From: Bacteroidales bacterium F22
GTDB taxonomy: Bacteria > Bacteroidota > Bacteroidia > Bacteroidales > Bacteroidaceae
Direction: 5' to 3'
NCBI GenBank assembly: GCA_029541985.1
Contig: CP095414.1
Location: 1,240,001 to 1,304,000 of the forward strand
DNA: 64,000 bases
In this document: positions 35,145-44,667 of the stretch, piece by piece
Layout of the letters: each line of letters opens with the position of its first letter
Numbering within the stretch: the stretch's first letter is position 1
Position numbers and translations under genes: made by a program
The notes under the pieces: generated by a model
Told to the model about the DNA's origin: nothing
The model's database searches: none
What the model saw: only the letters and a program-made list of their open reading frames with translations

Positions 35145-35648
35145 CTAATATGAATCGACAAGTACTTGGTCTCGTACTATGACTGCTTCTTTATAGTTTC
35201 CTTTAGCACGCAACTCTCGCATCGCTTGATTTGCAGCCTCATAAGATTGGAAATCACCCACTCTACAAATCCACCTTGGTGAATCAAAGAGAGAATAAAC
35301 TCGGTAATTAAACTGCTGCTTTACATCTTTTGCTATTTTTTGGGCTGCTTCACGAGCTTCTCTTGAATTGGAACCAGCAAACAATTGAACTCGATAACCA
35401 TCTACTTTGATTTGTGATACCCCATCAATAGAACTGAAGCTGCGAGTCAGTAAATCGTTAAGCATTGCTGGTTGAGTAAGGGTAACGGTTCCTTGATTGC
35501 TACCTTGACGATGAAGACGCTGCATGATATTCTCTTTCTTTACAGAAGGAGCAGTCGGCATCATTGGCTCTGCTTGCACGGCATTTTGAGCAACAACACC
35601 CAAAGTCATCATAGACATCAATAATAATAAAAATACTTTGCACTTCAT
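35145..35648 (-). CDS. SPOR-domain protein
   Basis: 167 residues with a signal peptide ending GVVAQ. The C-terminal SPOR domain spans ~83-162 (GYRVQLFAGSNSREAREAAQK and WICRVGDFQSYEAANQAMRELR). SPOR domains bind denuded glycan strands at division sites and elsewhere in peptidoglycan. Its place between tpiA and folE is a known Bacteroidales gene order, but no functional link to those enzymes is evident. A terminator hairpin lies between it and tpiA, so it may depend on readthrough or an unseen promoter. Confidence 0.88.
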   Translation of the reverse strand: MKCKVFLLLLMSMMTLGVVAQNAVQAEPMMPTAPSVKKENIMQRLHRQGSNQGTVTLTQPAMLNDLLTRSFSSIDGVSQIKVDGYRVQLFAGSNSREAREAAQKIAKDVKQQFNYRVYSLFDSPRWICRVGDFQSYEAANQAMRELRAKGNYKEAVIVRDQVLVDSY

Positions 35649-35674
35649 ATCTGTTCTATTTTAAAAAAAGAAGT

Positions 35675-35702
35675 CCCTGACAGTATTTACAGACTGTCAG
35701 GG
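35675..35702 (-). terminator. Terminator/attenuator between tpiA and the SPOR gene
   Basis: A 10-bp GC-rich stem (35675-35684 with 35693-35702), an 8-base loop and, after four to five bases on the minus strand, a run of seven U residues. Confidence 0.75.
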
Positions 35703-35724
35703 TATCTTTTATTTTAGCAATTGA

Positions 35725-36483
35725 TTATGCGTTGAAAGCATCGATAATTCCCTTAAAGTCAGCAACCTTAAGAGCAGCACCACCGATTAATCCACCATCA
35801 ACATCAGGGTTAGCAAATAATTCTTTTGCATTTGTTGGTTTACAGCTACCACCGTAAAGGATAGATGTATTTTCAGCAACCTTTGCATCATATTTGTCCA
35901 CGATAGTTGAACGGATATAAGCATGGATTTCTTGTGCTTGAGCAGCAGAAGCAGTCTTACCAGTACCGATAGCCCATACAGGTTCGTATGCTAAGATACA
36001 TTTAGAGAAATCTTCAGCAGATAACTCGTAAACAGCCTGAAGTTGATCAAGTACGACTTCATTTTGTTTGTTTGCTTCACGTTGTTCTAGAACCTCACCG
36101 ATACAGAATATAGGAGTCAATCCATTAGCCAAAGCTAATTTTACTTTTTCAGTAAGGATAGCATTGTTCTCGCCATAGTAAGCACGACGTTCTGAATGAC
36201 CAAGAATTACATATTTAGCTCCAGTAGAAGCAACCATAGCAGCTGAAATCTCACCTGTATAAGCACCAGACTCTTTGTCTGCACAGTTTTCTGCACCAAC
36301 ACCTATCTTAGCAGCATCTACCAATGGAGTTACAGAAGCAAGATGAATGTATGGTGTACAGATAATTACATCACAATTAGGTTTAGAAGCAGCTAATGCC
36401 TCGTTCAAACCTTTTGCCAACTCAACACCCTCTTGTAGGGTTTTGTTCATTTTCCAGTTTCCTGCAACAATGTTCTTTCTCAT
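35725..36483 (-). CDS. tpiA: Triosephosphate isomerase
   Basis: 252 residues, a TIM barrel. Lys in GNWKMNKT, the catalytic His in VILGHSERR, the catalytic Glu in [15 protein letters not shown] and the phosphate-binding GGSCKP are all present. It interconverts dihydroxyacetone phosphate and glyceraldehyde 3-phosphate in the cytoplasm. It follows the DoxX/MauE-like gene by 54 bases and is followed by a terminator hairpin. Confidence 0.97.
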   Translation of the reverse strand: MRKNIVAGNWKMNKTLQEGVELAKGLNEALAASKPNCDVIICTPYIHLASVTPLVDAAKIGVGAENCADKESGAYTGEISAAMVASTGAKYVILGHSERRAYYGENNAILTEKVKLALANGLTPIFCIGEVLEQREANKQNEVVLDQLQAVYELSAEDFSKCILAYEPVWAIGTGKTASAAQAQEIHAYIRSTIVDKYDAKVAENTSILYGGSCKPTNAKELFANPDVDGGLIGGAALKVADFKGIIDAFNA

Positions 36484-36537
36484 TTTTTCTTTTTTTTGAT
36501 TGGTTTGTTATAAAGGAGATATACTCCTTATCGTTAA

Positions 36538-37881
36538 TTAGTTATTGTTCTCTTTATCGATGTCATCAGTTTTGATATCATCGTTTGGTTTTTGTTTAGC
36601 GCAATCTTTTTGCAACAATTCTTGCTCTTTGAGCAGCTCACTCTTATCTCTCATAGCAGATTCATTTTGAATCTCCTCTGCTTGAATCATTTCCATTTTA
36701 AGACGATGTCGATAGATTAAAAATCTATCAAGCATCAACACAAAGAAAAGTGGACCAAAGAACCACAAGAGTAAAGAGCCCATCACCCGTCCGAGAGAAG
36801 TCGTATGACTATGGAAAAGTGGTAAAAGTTCGAAGTTACCTACAAGATGATACTCATCAGGGATATCCGAATTAGCTATTTTATTGACTATCACACCGTC
36901 TTTCAAGACCACAAGTCCTGGATTGGAGCGCACCATGGTTTTCAAACCTAAATAGTCTCCCACATAGACAGGATATTCAGCACCCGTCCGGTCTTCCCAG
37001 TCTAACCGTTGTTCTTTATCACTAGAAGTGAGGCAATAGAAACGAACATCATTTTCTAGACAATAATCATACAATTCATTAATCAAATCATAATGCTGTT
37101 CACTCGCAACCTCAAGTTTAGGTGAGACTAGCAAAATCGTAAATCCTTCTTGGTTTACAATCTTATCCGTCATGTCCTCCCCTGTATTAGGATTCTCTGC
37201 ATAGAAATCGACAATAGACAATTCCTTTTCACTAGGTTTCAGTCCCATAGCTTCGGACATATTGACTCCGATATGATAAGGTCTGAAATCAATAATTGGA
37301 AGATGATAGTAACACCATCCCCAAAGGACAAGAGAAAAGATGACTACATAGCGCCATACAAGCCATTCTACATGTTTACTTAGTAAGAAGCGAATCGATT
37401 GATAGTGTCTATAGACTATGTAAGACATGCCCAAAAGCACAACATTCTTCAAAAATGTCTGGAGATTAGTTAGAACAATAGCATCTCCAAAACAACCACA
37501 ATGTGAGACTGGGTTTGCTAGTACGATATAGAATGTCAACAATGTCATGACAATCATCAGCCAAAAAGTATAGCGGGTGGTCAATTTACGCTTGATACCA
37601 ACAAGCATGAACATACCGAGAGAAAATTCCAATGTAGAAAGTGCAAAAGAGATCAAGATATCAGCAAAGCCAGGTAACCAATCGGAGATACCAAAGGCTC
37701 TAATATAGTCTCCTATTTTATAGGAGAATCCCATTGTATCTATTCCCTTGACAAACCCGGAGAAGACGAAGACTACAGCAAGGACAAAACGGCAACAGTT
37801 GACAATATATGGTTGTCCTTTTTGCCACAGAGAAGATGTACTTTCTGTATCTTTTTTTTCCTTAAAATCTACACTTTTCAT
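36538..37881 (-). CDS. BT_3928-type DoxX/MauE-like membrane protein with thioredoxin-like domain
   Basis: 447 residues from ATG 37881 (the frame extends two codons to a TTG). The N-terminal third is a four-helix DoxX/MauE-like bundle (FVLAVVFVFSGFVKGIDTMG) with the cysteine motif SHCGCFGD, as in MauE and VKOR-like partners of disulfide chemistry. A further helix leads to a periplasmic domain (~215-350) with thioredoxin-like strands (GFTILLVSPKLEVASEQHYD) but no CxxC, then a last helix and a charged tail. The family is conserved in this position between DUF1599 and tpiA in Bacteroidales. A role in periplasmic redox is inference. Confidence 0.7.
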   Translation of the reverse strand: MKSVDFKEKKDTESTSSLWQKGQPYIVNCCRFVLAVVFVFSGFVKGIDTMGFSYKIGDYIRAFGISDWLPGFADILISFALSTLEFSLGMFMLVGIKRKLTTRYTFWLMIVMTLLTFYIVLANPVSHCGCFGDAIVLTNLQTFLKNVVLLGMSYIVYRHYQSIRFLLSKHVEWLVWRYVVIFSLVLWGWCYYHLPIIDFRPYHIGVNMSEAMGLKPSEKELSIVDFYAENPNTGEDMTDKIVNQEGFTILLVSPKLEVASEQHYDLINELYDYCLENDVRFYCLTSSDKEQRLDWEDRTGAEYPVYVGDYLGLKTMVRSNPGLVVLKDGVIVNKIANSDIPDEYHLVGNFELLPLFHSHTTSLGRVMGSLLLWFFGPLFFVLMLDRFLIYRHRLKMEMIQAEEIQNESAMRDKSELLKEQELLQKDCAKQKPNDDIKTDDIDKENNN

Positions 37882-37924
37882 TATCAATGAAGTCTTTTTT
37901 CTAACATCAGTCTGCTACAACTGA

Positions 37925-38464
37925 CTACTCTTGTGTCAATTTGATTAATGCAAATACAGCGTAATTTATCATGTCCATATAATTAGCATCAATACCTTCA
38001 GAAACTAATGTCTCTCCTTGTAATTCTTCAATCTGTTTGGTTCTGTAAAGTTTCATCAAGATCAAATCAGTATAACTACTGATACGCATAGCACGCCATG
38101 CCTCATCATAATCATGATTCTTTGCTTTCATCAAATCCAAAGCCACTTTAGCCCATTTATCATACAAGCTTAAAGCCTTATCTTCTGTCATATCATCTTT
38201 CTCGGCATAGCCACATTCGAGCTGAATCAATCCGATAAGACCATAATTAACTATCGCAATAAATTCCTCGACGACACCTTCATCGACCAATGAAGTACCT
38301 TTAACTTCTAGGCTACGTATCCTATTTGCTTTGATAAATAGTTGATCTGTTACCGAGACGGGACGTAAAATGCGCCAAGCCGCTCCGTAATCATGCAATT
38401 TCTTACTAAATAAAGTTCGGCAGGCATCGATTACCTTTTCGAACTGTTCATTTGTATTGTTCAT
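37925..38464 (-). CDS. DUF1599 protein with internal duplication
   Basis: 179 residues built of two similar halves: KLHDYGAAWRILRPVSVTDQ at ~18-37 and KNHDYDEAWRAMRISSYTDL at ~113-132, each followed by an acidic EGxxxx(Y/F)xxxxNY helix. The conserved HDY, W-R and E residues resemble nucleotide-modification-associated domains, which may bind metal and nucleotides. The cytoplasmic function is not established. It lies 43 bases before the DoxX-like gene in the same operon. Confidence 0.82.
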   Translation of the reverse strand: MNNTNEQFEKVIDACRTLFSKKLHDYGAAWRILRPVSVTDQLFIKANRIRSLEVKGTSLVDEGVVEEFIAIVNYGLIGLIQLECGYAEKDDMTEDKALSLYDKWAKVALDLMKAKNHDYDEAWRAMRISSYTDLILMKLYRTKQIEELQGETLVSEGIDANYMDMINYAVFALIKLTQE

Positions 38465-38496
38465 ATTGAAACTATCCTTATTTTAGAATTGCTCTT

Positions 38497-39354
38497 TTAA
38501 GAGCATTTCAAAACCATACCTATACGTAGGATTGTCCGAGTAGAGATATGATTCAAGTCACATAATCTCTTGATAGATACTCCTTGTCTAGAAGCAATCC
38601 TAGAGAGACTATCTCCACTGCGTACCTTGTAGTAACGAGCCTTTGGACTAGTTGATGGTTTGATTGTATATGTTGAAGCTACAATATCCTGTTTCTTAAA
38701 ATCAAAAAGAGAAGCAGGATTGATAGCCATCCCTAAGAAGCGAACTTCGAAATGTAAATGTGACCCAGTAGAACGTCCAGTACTACCTCCTAATCCAATA
38801 GGAGTACCCGCTTCTACATACTGATTCTCTTTCACAATCTGTTTGGATAAGTGACCATAAATCGTTTCAAGTCCATTATCATGACGAATCACAATATAAC
38901 GCCCATATCCACGGCGTTCATAACGAACCATACGCACTTTACCACTAAATGCAGAACGAATAGTATCCCCCGTATAGACCTTGACGTCCAGACCATAATG
39001 CATCCTTCGTCTCCATCTACGATAACCAAAAGAATCCGTTATACGGGTATGAGTAGTAGGCATACAGAAGTCAGATAAATCCACAACATAGTTAGCTGGA
39101 ATTTTCACATTGCCATAAGCATGTACTCTAGTATCTTGCCAATCTGGATAGATATCCATAGCAGGATATTCCATACGTTCTTTAGTGATTTGCTTATTGA
39201 AAATAAGCGAATCCATATCTGCTAATTTACGAGCCACCGGAGTTTGCTCTGCCAAGAAATCTTGAGCAAAAGTTGGAAGAGTAAAAAGACAAAGAACAGC
39301 GACTCCCGCTATTCTACTAATCATTCTCTTCAGTGAAACGTTGTATCTAATCAT
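38497..39354 (-). CDS. M23 peptidase with C-terminal LysM domain
   Basis: 285 residues from ATG 39354, which gives a signal peptide (ending PTFAQ) and avoids overlap with ndk; the open frame extends 26 codons further. The M23 (LytM) domain has both metal motifs, HYGLDVKV and SHLHFEVR, plus GYGRYIVIRHDNGLETIYGHLS, so it should be an active zinc endopeptidase cutting peptidoglycan cross-links. The LysM domain at the C-terminus (YKVRSGDSLSRIASRQGVSI) binds glycan. It acts in the periplasm, in wall remodelling or division. Confidence 0.92.
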   Translation of the reverse strand: MIRYNVSLKRMISRIAGVAVLCLFTLPTFAQDFLAEQTPVARKLADMDSLIFNKQITKERMEYPAMDIYPDWQDTRVHAYGNVKIPANYVVDLSDFCMPTTHTRITDSFGYRRWRRRMHYGLDVKVYTGDTIRSAFSGKVRMVRYERRGYGRYIVIRHDNGLETIYGHLSKQIVKENQYVEAGTPIGLGGSTGRSTGSHLHFEVRFLGMAINPASLFDFKKQDIVASTYTIKPSTSPKARYYKVRSGDSLSRIASRQGVSIKRLCDLNHISTRTILRIGMVLKCS

Positions 39355-39367
39355 ATATAATTTATTT

Positions 39368-39832
39368 CTATAATTCATCTGAGCAATAAATAAAATTGAT
39401 TGAAGTCTCAGACCAATCAAAAATCTCATCATTTTTAAAAAAGCGTTTTAGTTCTTCTTTAGCTGTATCAGGTCCATCGGATGCATGAATAATATTTTCT
39501 TGATAACTCATGCTAAGGTCTCCCCTTATGGTGCCAGGCAATGCGTTTCGACCATTAGTTACTCCCGTAAGATTTCTTACGACTTCAATGGCATCAACGC
39601 CTTCGAGACATAAAGCAATCACTGGAGCAGCCATCATAGAATCCTTGACACGTTGAAAAAAAGATTTCTCCCGTAAATGACTGTAATGTTCACTTAAGAG
39701 TTCATCCGATAATTGCATCATTTTCATACCAACGATGTGCAATCCTTTACGTTCAAATCGTGTCAACACACTGCCAACTAATCCACGTTGTAGAGTACCA
39801 GGCTTCAACAAAACTAAAGTTTTCTCTATCAT
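39368..39832 (-). CDS. ndk: Nucleoside diphosphate kinase
   Basis: 154 residues. The phospho-accepting His is in ENIIHASDGPDTA, and KPGTLQRGLVGSVL and GTIRGDLS are family motifs. It transfers the gamma-phosphate between nucleoside triphosphates and diphosphates through a phosphohistidine. The C-terminus is slightly longer than in the ~140-residue E. coli enzyme. It is the first gene of a minus-strand group with the M23 protein 13 bases on. Confidence 0.96.
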   Translation of the reverse strand: MIEKTLVLLKPGTLQRGLVGSVLTRFERKGLHIVGMKMMQLSDELLSEHYSHLREKSFFQRVKDSMMAAPVIALCLEGVDAIEVVRNLTGVTNGRNALPGTIRGDLSMSYQENIIHASDGPDTAKEELKRFFKNDEIFDWSETSINFIYCSDEL

Positions 39833-39859
39833 ATCAGATTTAATTATTCGATTTTAATA

Positions 39860-39902
39860 GAAAAGCTATAGTGATACCAGCTTTTCATTTTGTCCAAAGA
39901 TA
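39860..39902 (-). promoter_or_regulatory. ndk -7 element with hairpin at the mRNA 5' end
   Basis: The minus strand shows TATCTTTG (39902-39895). The expected start of transcription, about six bases on, coincides with a perfect 8-bp hairpin (39886-39879 with 39867-39860, 11-base loop). The hairpin, with its short U stretch, could also act as a weak recG terminator. Confidence 0.45.
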
Positions 39903-39951
39903 CTACTTTTATGCAAAACAGCTGTCCCTAATAAAGAAAAAATAGGACAAA

Positions 39952-42057
39952 TCAACTGATTGCCCCCCAGTTTTTCGTTATATTACGAAGTTCAGTTAGT
40001 CTTTTCCAAAGAATTTCGTTTTTTTCGAGATCGAACTGTGGGTCATCTTTCACCACTTGGATGGCAATATTTCTGACCAACTCAACGATTTGTCCATCTC
40101 GAGCAATATCCGCTATTTTAAGATTAAAAGCCATACCACTTTGCTGTGTACCTTCCATATCTCCAGGTCCTCTTAATTTCAAATCTGCTTCAGCAATGGC
40201 AAAACCGTCTGTTGATTTGACCATAATATCTATCCTTCGTTTTGTTATTTCAGATAGTGCATAGCCCGTGACTAAGATACAATAAGATTGATCAGCGCCT
40301 CTTCCTACGCGCCCTCTTAACTGGTGCAACTGAGACAAGCCAAACCGATTCGCATTTTCAATGACCATCACAGAGGCGTTAGGAACATTGACCCCCACCT
40401 CAATCACAGTCGTAGCAACCATTATTTGAGCTTCTCCAGACACAAAACGTTGCATTTCTGCAGCCTTTTCTGCCGCTTTCATTTTTCCGTGAACCTTACA
40501 AACTGTCATCTTCGGAAACTCAGCAATAATTCGCTCGTAGCCTTGTTCGAGGTCATGCAAATCAATCTTTTCGCTTTCTTTAATCAGCGGATAGACGATA
40601 TAGATTTGGCGTCCCAATGACAATTGTTTATGCATAGACTGATATAGCGATACCCGCCTATCATCGTAGTGATGCAAAGTAGTAATCGGCTTCCGACCCG
40701 GTGGCAATTCATCTATCACCGACACTTGCAAATCACCATATATAGTCATGGCAAGTGTCCGAGGGATCGGTGTTGCCGTCATGACAAGAATATGAGGAGG
40801 CATATCACTCTTAGCCCATAGTTTTGCGCGCTGTGCCACCCCGAAACGATGCTGCTCATCAATAACAGCCAATCCAAGGGCTGGAAATTCGACCCAATCT
40901 TCAATGACGGCATGAGTCCCTACCAAGATATCAATCTCGCCTTTTTTGAGGTCTTCAAGAAGAGCTTTACGCTTCTTACCTCTGATTGAACCAGTTAGCA
41001 ATTCTACTCGAACATCCATGGTTCCCAACATCTCTCGTAGAGACTCCAGATGCTGAGAAGCGAGAATTTCTGTAGGAGCCATCATGCAAGCTTGATATCC
41101 ATTTCCGACTGCAATAAGCATTGCTAATAATGCAACGAGTGTCTTTCCACTTCCTACATCTCCCTGCAACAAACGATTCATCTGATGTCCCGTTTTCATA
41201 TCTGCATAGATTTCCTTAACCACACGCTTCTGAGCACCGGTCAATTCAAAAGGTAGACATTCATCATAAAATTGCAAAAGTGGCTGACCAACTCCAGGAA
41301 ACTTATATCCGTAATACTTACGCTGCCGTTCAGACATATAGCGAGCTATATTAAGCTGAATATAGAAGAGCTCTTCAAACTTCAACCGATACTTTGCATG
41401 TCTAAGTAAATCAGCATTATCTGGGAAATGAATTTGAAATAAGGCATCGCCTAGAGACATTAGATGTTCTTGTTCGATAATCCAAGTAGGAAGCGTCTCC
41501 TCTAAATCATGGCCCATACGTGTAAAAATGGTACGGATAGATTCTCGTATCCGCGTAGAATCCACACCAGCACGCTTCATCTTCTCCGTCGTATGATACA
41601 TAGGCATCACACCAGGAGATTGGTACACGTAATCACCTTCTTCAGAAATCTCAGGGTGCACTACATTGATACGAAATCCAAATACAGAAGGTTTGCCAAA
41701 AATCAACATTGGCTTATGAAGCTTAAGTTGCTTAAGCATGTATTTCACTCCTTGAAACCACACGAGGTCAATCACTCCATCTCCGTCGCTAAAGTGAGCT
41801 ACAAGCCTCTTGCCACGTCCTTCTCCTATCGTTTCGACACTTAAGATTTCTCCTCTCACCTGCACATAGGGCATAGATGACTGTAACTCACGAATACTAT
41901 ATATACGTGACCTATCAACATGTCGATAAGGGAAATGATAAAGTAAATCAAACGCGTTGCTTATCTGCAATTCCTTCTTAAGAACATCCCCCCGAGCTGG
42001 ACCTAATCCAGGGATATACTTCAAATCAAATTCTTGGAGTCTTGCGATACTAAGCAT
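39952..42057 (-). CDS. recG: ATP-dependent DNA helicase RecG
   Basis: 701 residues, normal length. An N-terminal wedge/OB domain (YIPGLGPARGDVLKKEL and VRGEILSVETIGEGRGKRLV) precedes two helicase lobes with Walker A (GDVGSGKTLVALLAM), DEQH (VIDEQHRFGV), TATPIPRTLAMT and the motif VI QLRGRVGRG. It remodels stalled forks and branch-migrates Holliday junctions. It is the last gene of the exbB-exbD-tonB-DJ1-ispD-recG run, with a 4-base gap after ispD. Confidence 0.96.
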   Translation of the reverse strand: MLSIARLQEFDLKYIPGLGPARGDVLKKELQISNAFDLLYHFPYRHVDRSRIYSIRELQSSMPYVQVRGEILSVETIGEGRGKRLVAHFSDGDGVIDLVWFQGVKYMLKQLKLHKPMLIFGKPSVFGFRINVVHPEISEEGDYVYQSPGVMPMYHTTEKMKRAGVDSTRIRESIRTIFTRMGHDLEETLPTWIIEQEHLMSLGDALFQIHFPDNADLLRHAKYRLKFEELFYIQLNIARYMSERQRKYYGYKFPGVGQPLLQFYDECLPFELTGAQKRVVKEIYADMKTGHQMNRLLQGDVGSGKTLVALLAMLIAVGNGYQACMMAPTEILASQHLESLREMLGTMDVRVELLTGSIRGKKRKALLEDLKKGEIDILVGTHAVIEDWVEFPALGLAVIDEQHRFGVAQRAKLWAKSDMPPHILVMTATPIPRTLAMTIYGDLQVSVIDELPPGRKPITTLHHYDDRRVSLYQSMHKQLSLGRQIYIVYPLIKESEKIDLHDLEQGYERIIAEFPKMTVCKVHGKMKAAEKAAEMQRFVSGEAQIMVATTVIEVGVNVPNASVMVIENANRFGLSQLHQLRGRVGRGADQSYCILVTGYALSEITKRRIDIMVKSTDGFAIAEADLKLRGPGDMEGTQQSGMAFNLKIADIARDGQIVELVRNIAIQVVKDDPQFDLEKNEILWKRLTELRNITKNWGAIS

Positions 42058-42061
42058 AGAT

Positions 42062-42793
42062 TTATTGGATTAATAGCTCAGCCAGAGACAGATCCTTCCG
42101 TGTCGTTAATTTGATATTATCTCCGTTGCCAAGCACAAGAAATACCTTGACTCCATCTGCTTCTACCACAGAAGCGTCATCAGTAAATCGACAATCGAAA
42201 TCCTGCATATAAGCATGACGAAGTATAGACACCTCAAACACTTGGGGTGTCTGGACAGACACATATTGCCCACGGATGACAGAGTGACTCTCAGCAATGA
42301 GAGATTGATTGTCAATAGCAGAAGCCCTATCGCTAGACAATTGACGAAGTGAATCGACCATAGGAACTACTGGGATGACTGCTTTAGCTTCTTGGGCAAC
42401 ATCAAAACAATGATTAATCACGTCTGAAGAGACGAGAGGACGTACTCCATCGTGCACTGCAACCAAATCGTGAGTAGTCAAATGAGACAGCTTCTCCAAG
42501 CCATTCCTCACAGATTCAAACCTCGTCTGTCCACCCTCAGCCAAACAGATATTACTAAGAAACTCTCGTTCTTTTTTTGATGGATTGACAGCAATATCAT
42601 AAATCTTTTGCCATAAATGTTGATGTGCTTTTGGAAGTACCAGAACGACTTCCACGTCAGGGATAACTCGACGAAAAGCTAAAATGGTATGAATCAAAAC
42701 AGGGACACCATTCAGTGGGAGAAACTGTTTAGGAATATCTGCACCCATACGGGTACCACTTCCTCCTGCAACGATGATAACTGCTCGCTTCAT
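42062..42793 (-). CDS. ispD: 2-C-methyl-D-erythritol 4-phosphate cytidylyltransferase
   Basis: 243 residues. Nucleotide-binding N-terminus VIIVAGGSGTRMGADIPKQF, then VAVHDGVRPLV and TDDASVVEADGVKV, all IspD hallmarks. It makes CDP-methylerythritol from MEP and CTP in the non-mevalonate isoprenoid pathway. The neighbour recG is a frequent one in this phylum. Confidence 0.95.
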   Translation of the reverse strand: MKRAVIIVAGGSGTRMGADIPKQFLPLNGVPVLIHTILAFRRVIPDVEVVLVLPKAHQHLWQKIYDIAVNPSKKEREFLSNICLAEGGQTRFESVRNGLEKLSHLTTHDLVAVHDGVRPLVSSDVINHCFDVAQEAKAVIPVVPMVDSLRQLSSDRASAIDNQSLIAESHSVIRGQYVSVQTPQVFEVSILRHAYMQDFDCRFTDDASVVEADGVKVFLVLGNGDNIKLTTRKDLSLAELLIQ

Positions 42794-42807
42794 ACCTAAG
42801 TGATTAA

Positions 42808-43371
42808 TTAGTAGTTATCTAACCATTCGACCTGCATACCCGAAGCAATCTCTTTTGCTTTAGCCTCTCCTTTCAATGCCTTCACTAATTGCAAGGCGAA
42901 AGGAATACAAGCACCAGGTCCATTACCAGTAATAAAACAGCCATCAACTTCCACTTGAGCAGCCGTATAATGTGCATGAGTTAAATATTTTTCAAATCCA
43001 GGATAGCAAGTCACATTGACTCCTCGCAAGATTCCCAACAAGCCAAGCACCATAGGAGCAGCACAAATAGCAGCCAAGAATTTCCCTTTAGTAGCAAAAT
43101 CCATAATAGCATCTTTCACACCATCATGCGAAGCCAATGTCTCAGCTCCAGGAATTCCTCCAGGCAACATAATCATATCCCCTTTATCAATATCCATATC
43201 AGCACACATGATATCAGCTTTCATAGCGACCCCATGCGAACTCGTTACAAGTAACTCATCCATGACAGATACAGTTTTCACTTCGATACCAGCACGACGT
43301 GCCACATCTACAGTAGCAAGCGCTTCGATATCTTCGAATCCGTCAGCTAGAAATACATAAATCAAACTCAT
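42808..43371 (-). CDS. DJ-1/PfpI-family protein
   Basis: 187 residues, the DJ-1 (YajL-like) fold. Conserved Glu16 in GFEDIEAL, the reactive Cys103 in AAICAAPMVLG at the nucleophile elbow, and GPGACIPFALQLV near the C-terminus. DJ-1 family members act in repair or detoxification of reactive carbonyl damage, though the exact activity is disputed. Cytoplasmic. It lies 6 bases after tonB and 14 bases before ispD. Confidence 0.92.
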   Translation of the reverse strand: MSLIYVFLADGFEDIEALATVDVARRAGIEVKTVSVMDELLVTSSHGVAMKADIMCADMDIDKGDMIMLPGGIPGAETLASHDGVKDAIMDFATKGKFLAAICAAPMVLGLLGILRGVNVTCYPGFEKYLTHAHYTAAQVEVDGCFITGNGPGACIPFALQLVKALKGEAKAKEIASGMQVEWLDNY

Positions 43372-43377
43372 AATTAT

Positions 43378-44232
43378 CTATTTTAGTTTAAAGTTGTACG
43401 TTATTGTACCCGATTGGTCATCAAATCCACCCACCCGATTAAAACGAGCGAGACGAGCTGCTTTAAGTGCAGCCTCTCGTAAAGATCGATTAACAGTATT
43501 CGTCAATCGATGGATATGAGCAGAAGTTACTTTACCATCAGGTGAGACAGTGATAGCCACAACCACTTTCCCTTCTTCTTGGACATCGTATTTAGGTTTA
43601 GGCAATCCACCTTGTCCTATAGAACGTCCACCAAGGTCAAAAGTACCATATCCAGCATTTCCAGAACGCTTTCCAGTATCAGAATCCCCTTGAGAGCTCC
43701 CAATAGGAGATGCTGTAGAAGCTGTTTCCTGCTCATAGCCAGATGTTTTTTTGTTCCCCTTTCCAAAAGCGCTAGAAATCCGTTGTCGATTCTTAGCAGC
43801 CTCTATTTCTTGTCGTTTTCTCTCCAATTCTTCAGGAGTAGGTCCTTTCCTTTTCGGTATTGTCGTCTTCTTGACGACCACCGTTTTAGCTTTTACAGGT
43901 GCTTTCTCCTCTTGTTTTTTTATTTGCATCGGAGACTCTTCCTCCCCAGCCACTAGCGGTTCAAGTTCATCAGAGACATTCTTAGGAGCTATTTCTTCGG
44001 GAACTTCAGTCTCAGCTTCTTCTACCTCTTGCGGCATCGGTTTTACTTCAGTAAGATTAGTAACTCCCCCACCAGTAATTGAAGCTAGTGCATCCCCCAT
44101 CATGACAGGCACACCACTCTCCTCATCGCCCAACGGTTGTGTTATACGAACCCATAACAACACCGCAACGACAAGCATAAGAGTAACCAATGCACCGATT
44201 AATCCAGATAGTTTGGCACGATCTATTTTCAT
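43378..44232 (-). CDS. TonB energy transducer
   Basis: 284 residues: an N-terminal membrane helix (~9-29, LSGLIGALVTLMLVVAVLLW), a long charged, Pro/Lys/Glu-rich periplasm-spanning segment (~65-200) and a TonB C-terminal domain (~205-284, GKVVVAITVSPDGKVTSAHI, ending GTITYNFKLK). With ExbB and ExbD encoded upstream it should pass proton-motive energy to TonB-dependent receptors such as the four in this window. The gene is 18 bases after exbD. Confidence 0.9.
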   Translation of the reverse strand: MKIDRAKLSGLIGALVTLMLVVAVLLWVRITQPLGDEESGVPVMMGDALASITGGGVTNLTEVKPMPQEVEEAETEVPEEIAPKNVSDELEPLVAGEEESPMQIKKQEEKAPVKAKTVVVKKTTIPKRKGPTPEELERKRQEIEAAKNRQRISSAFGKGNKKTSGYEQETASTASPIGSSQGDSDTGKRSGNAGYGTFDLGGRSIGQGGLPKPKYDVQEEGKVVVAITVSPDGKVTSAHIHRLTNTVNRSLREAALKAARLARFNRVGGFDDQSGTITYNFKLK

Positions 44233-44250
44233 TCTCTTCGTTTACTTAAT

Positions 44251-44667
44251 TTAGTTTTTTTCGGGGTGGCGCGTCGCCAACACCAGTTTATAATGGCTCT
44301 CATTAGCGATATTGAGCACCCTAGCTACTTCGCGATAAGGGACAGATTCATCTGCATAAAGAGCAACATACATACTCGGTTCCTTCTTGGCACACATAGC
44401 CAAAAAAGCAGGCAAATTTTCAGGAGCAATTAAATCCTCTTTCTCATTGCCAAAAGCAGCATAATAATTCAATTCTTTATCGATTACCACACGTGTTTGA
44501 GGACGTGCATTAGTCTGTTTGCTCCCTTGCGGCAATAACACTTTGATTGCATTTGGGGAAACTACAGTAGATGTAATCATAAAGAAAATCAACAACAGGA
44601 AGATAACATCTGTCATCGACGCTGTAGAGAACTGTGGTTGTATCTTCGAACGTCTTTTTAATTTCAT
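44251..44667 (-). CDS. exbD: ExbD/TolR-family biopolymer transport protein
   Basis: 138 residues: one membrane helix with the essential Asp20 (SMTDVIFLLLIFFMI) and a periplasmic domain. It is part of the ExbB-ExbD proton channel that drives TonB. The start overlaps the exbB stop by one base. Confidence 0.92.
   Translation of the reverse strand: MKLKRRSKIQPQFSTASMTDVIFLLLIFFMITSTVVSPNAIKVLLPQGSKQTNARPQTRVVIDKELNYYAAFGNEKEDLIAPENLPAFLAMCAKKEPSMYVALYADESVPYREVARVLNIANESHYKLVLATRHPEKN

Noticed and set aside
43579..44254. Plus-strand frames of 125 and 167 codons opposite tonB
   Set aside because: They mirror the Lys/Glu/Pro-rich segment of TonB; the products are Ser/Phe-rich low-complexity, and the minus frame is a recognisable TonB.
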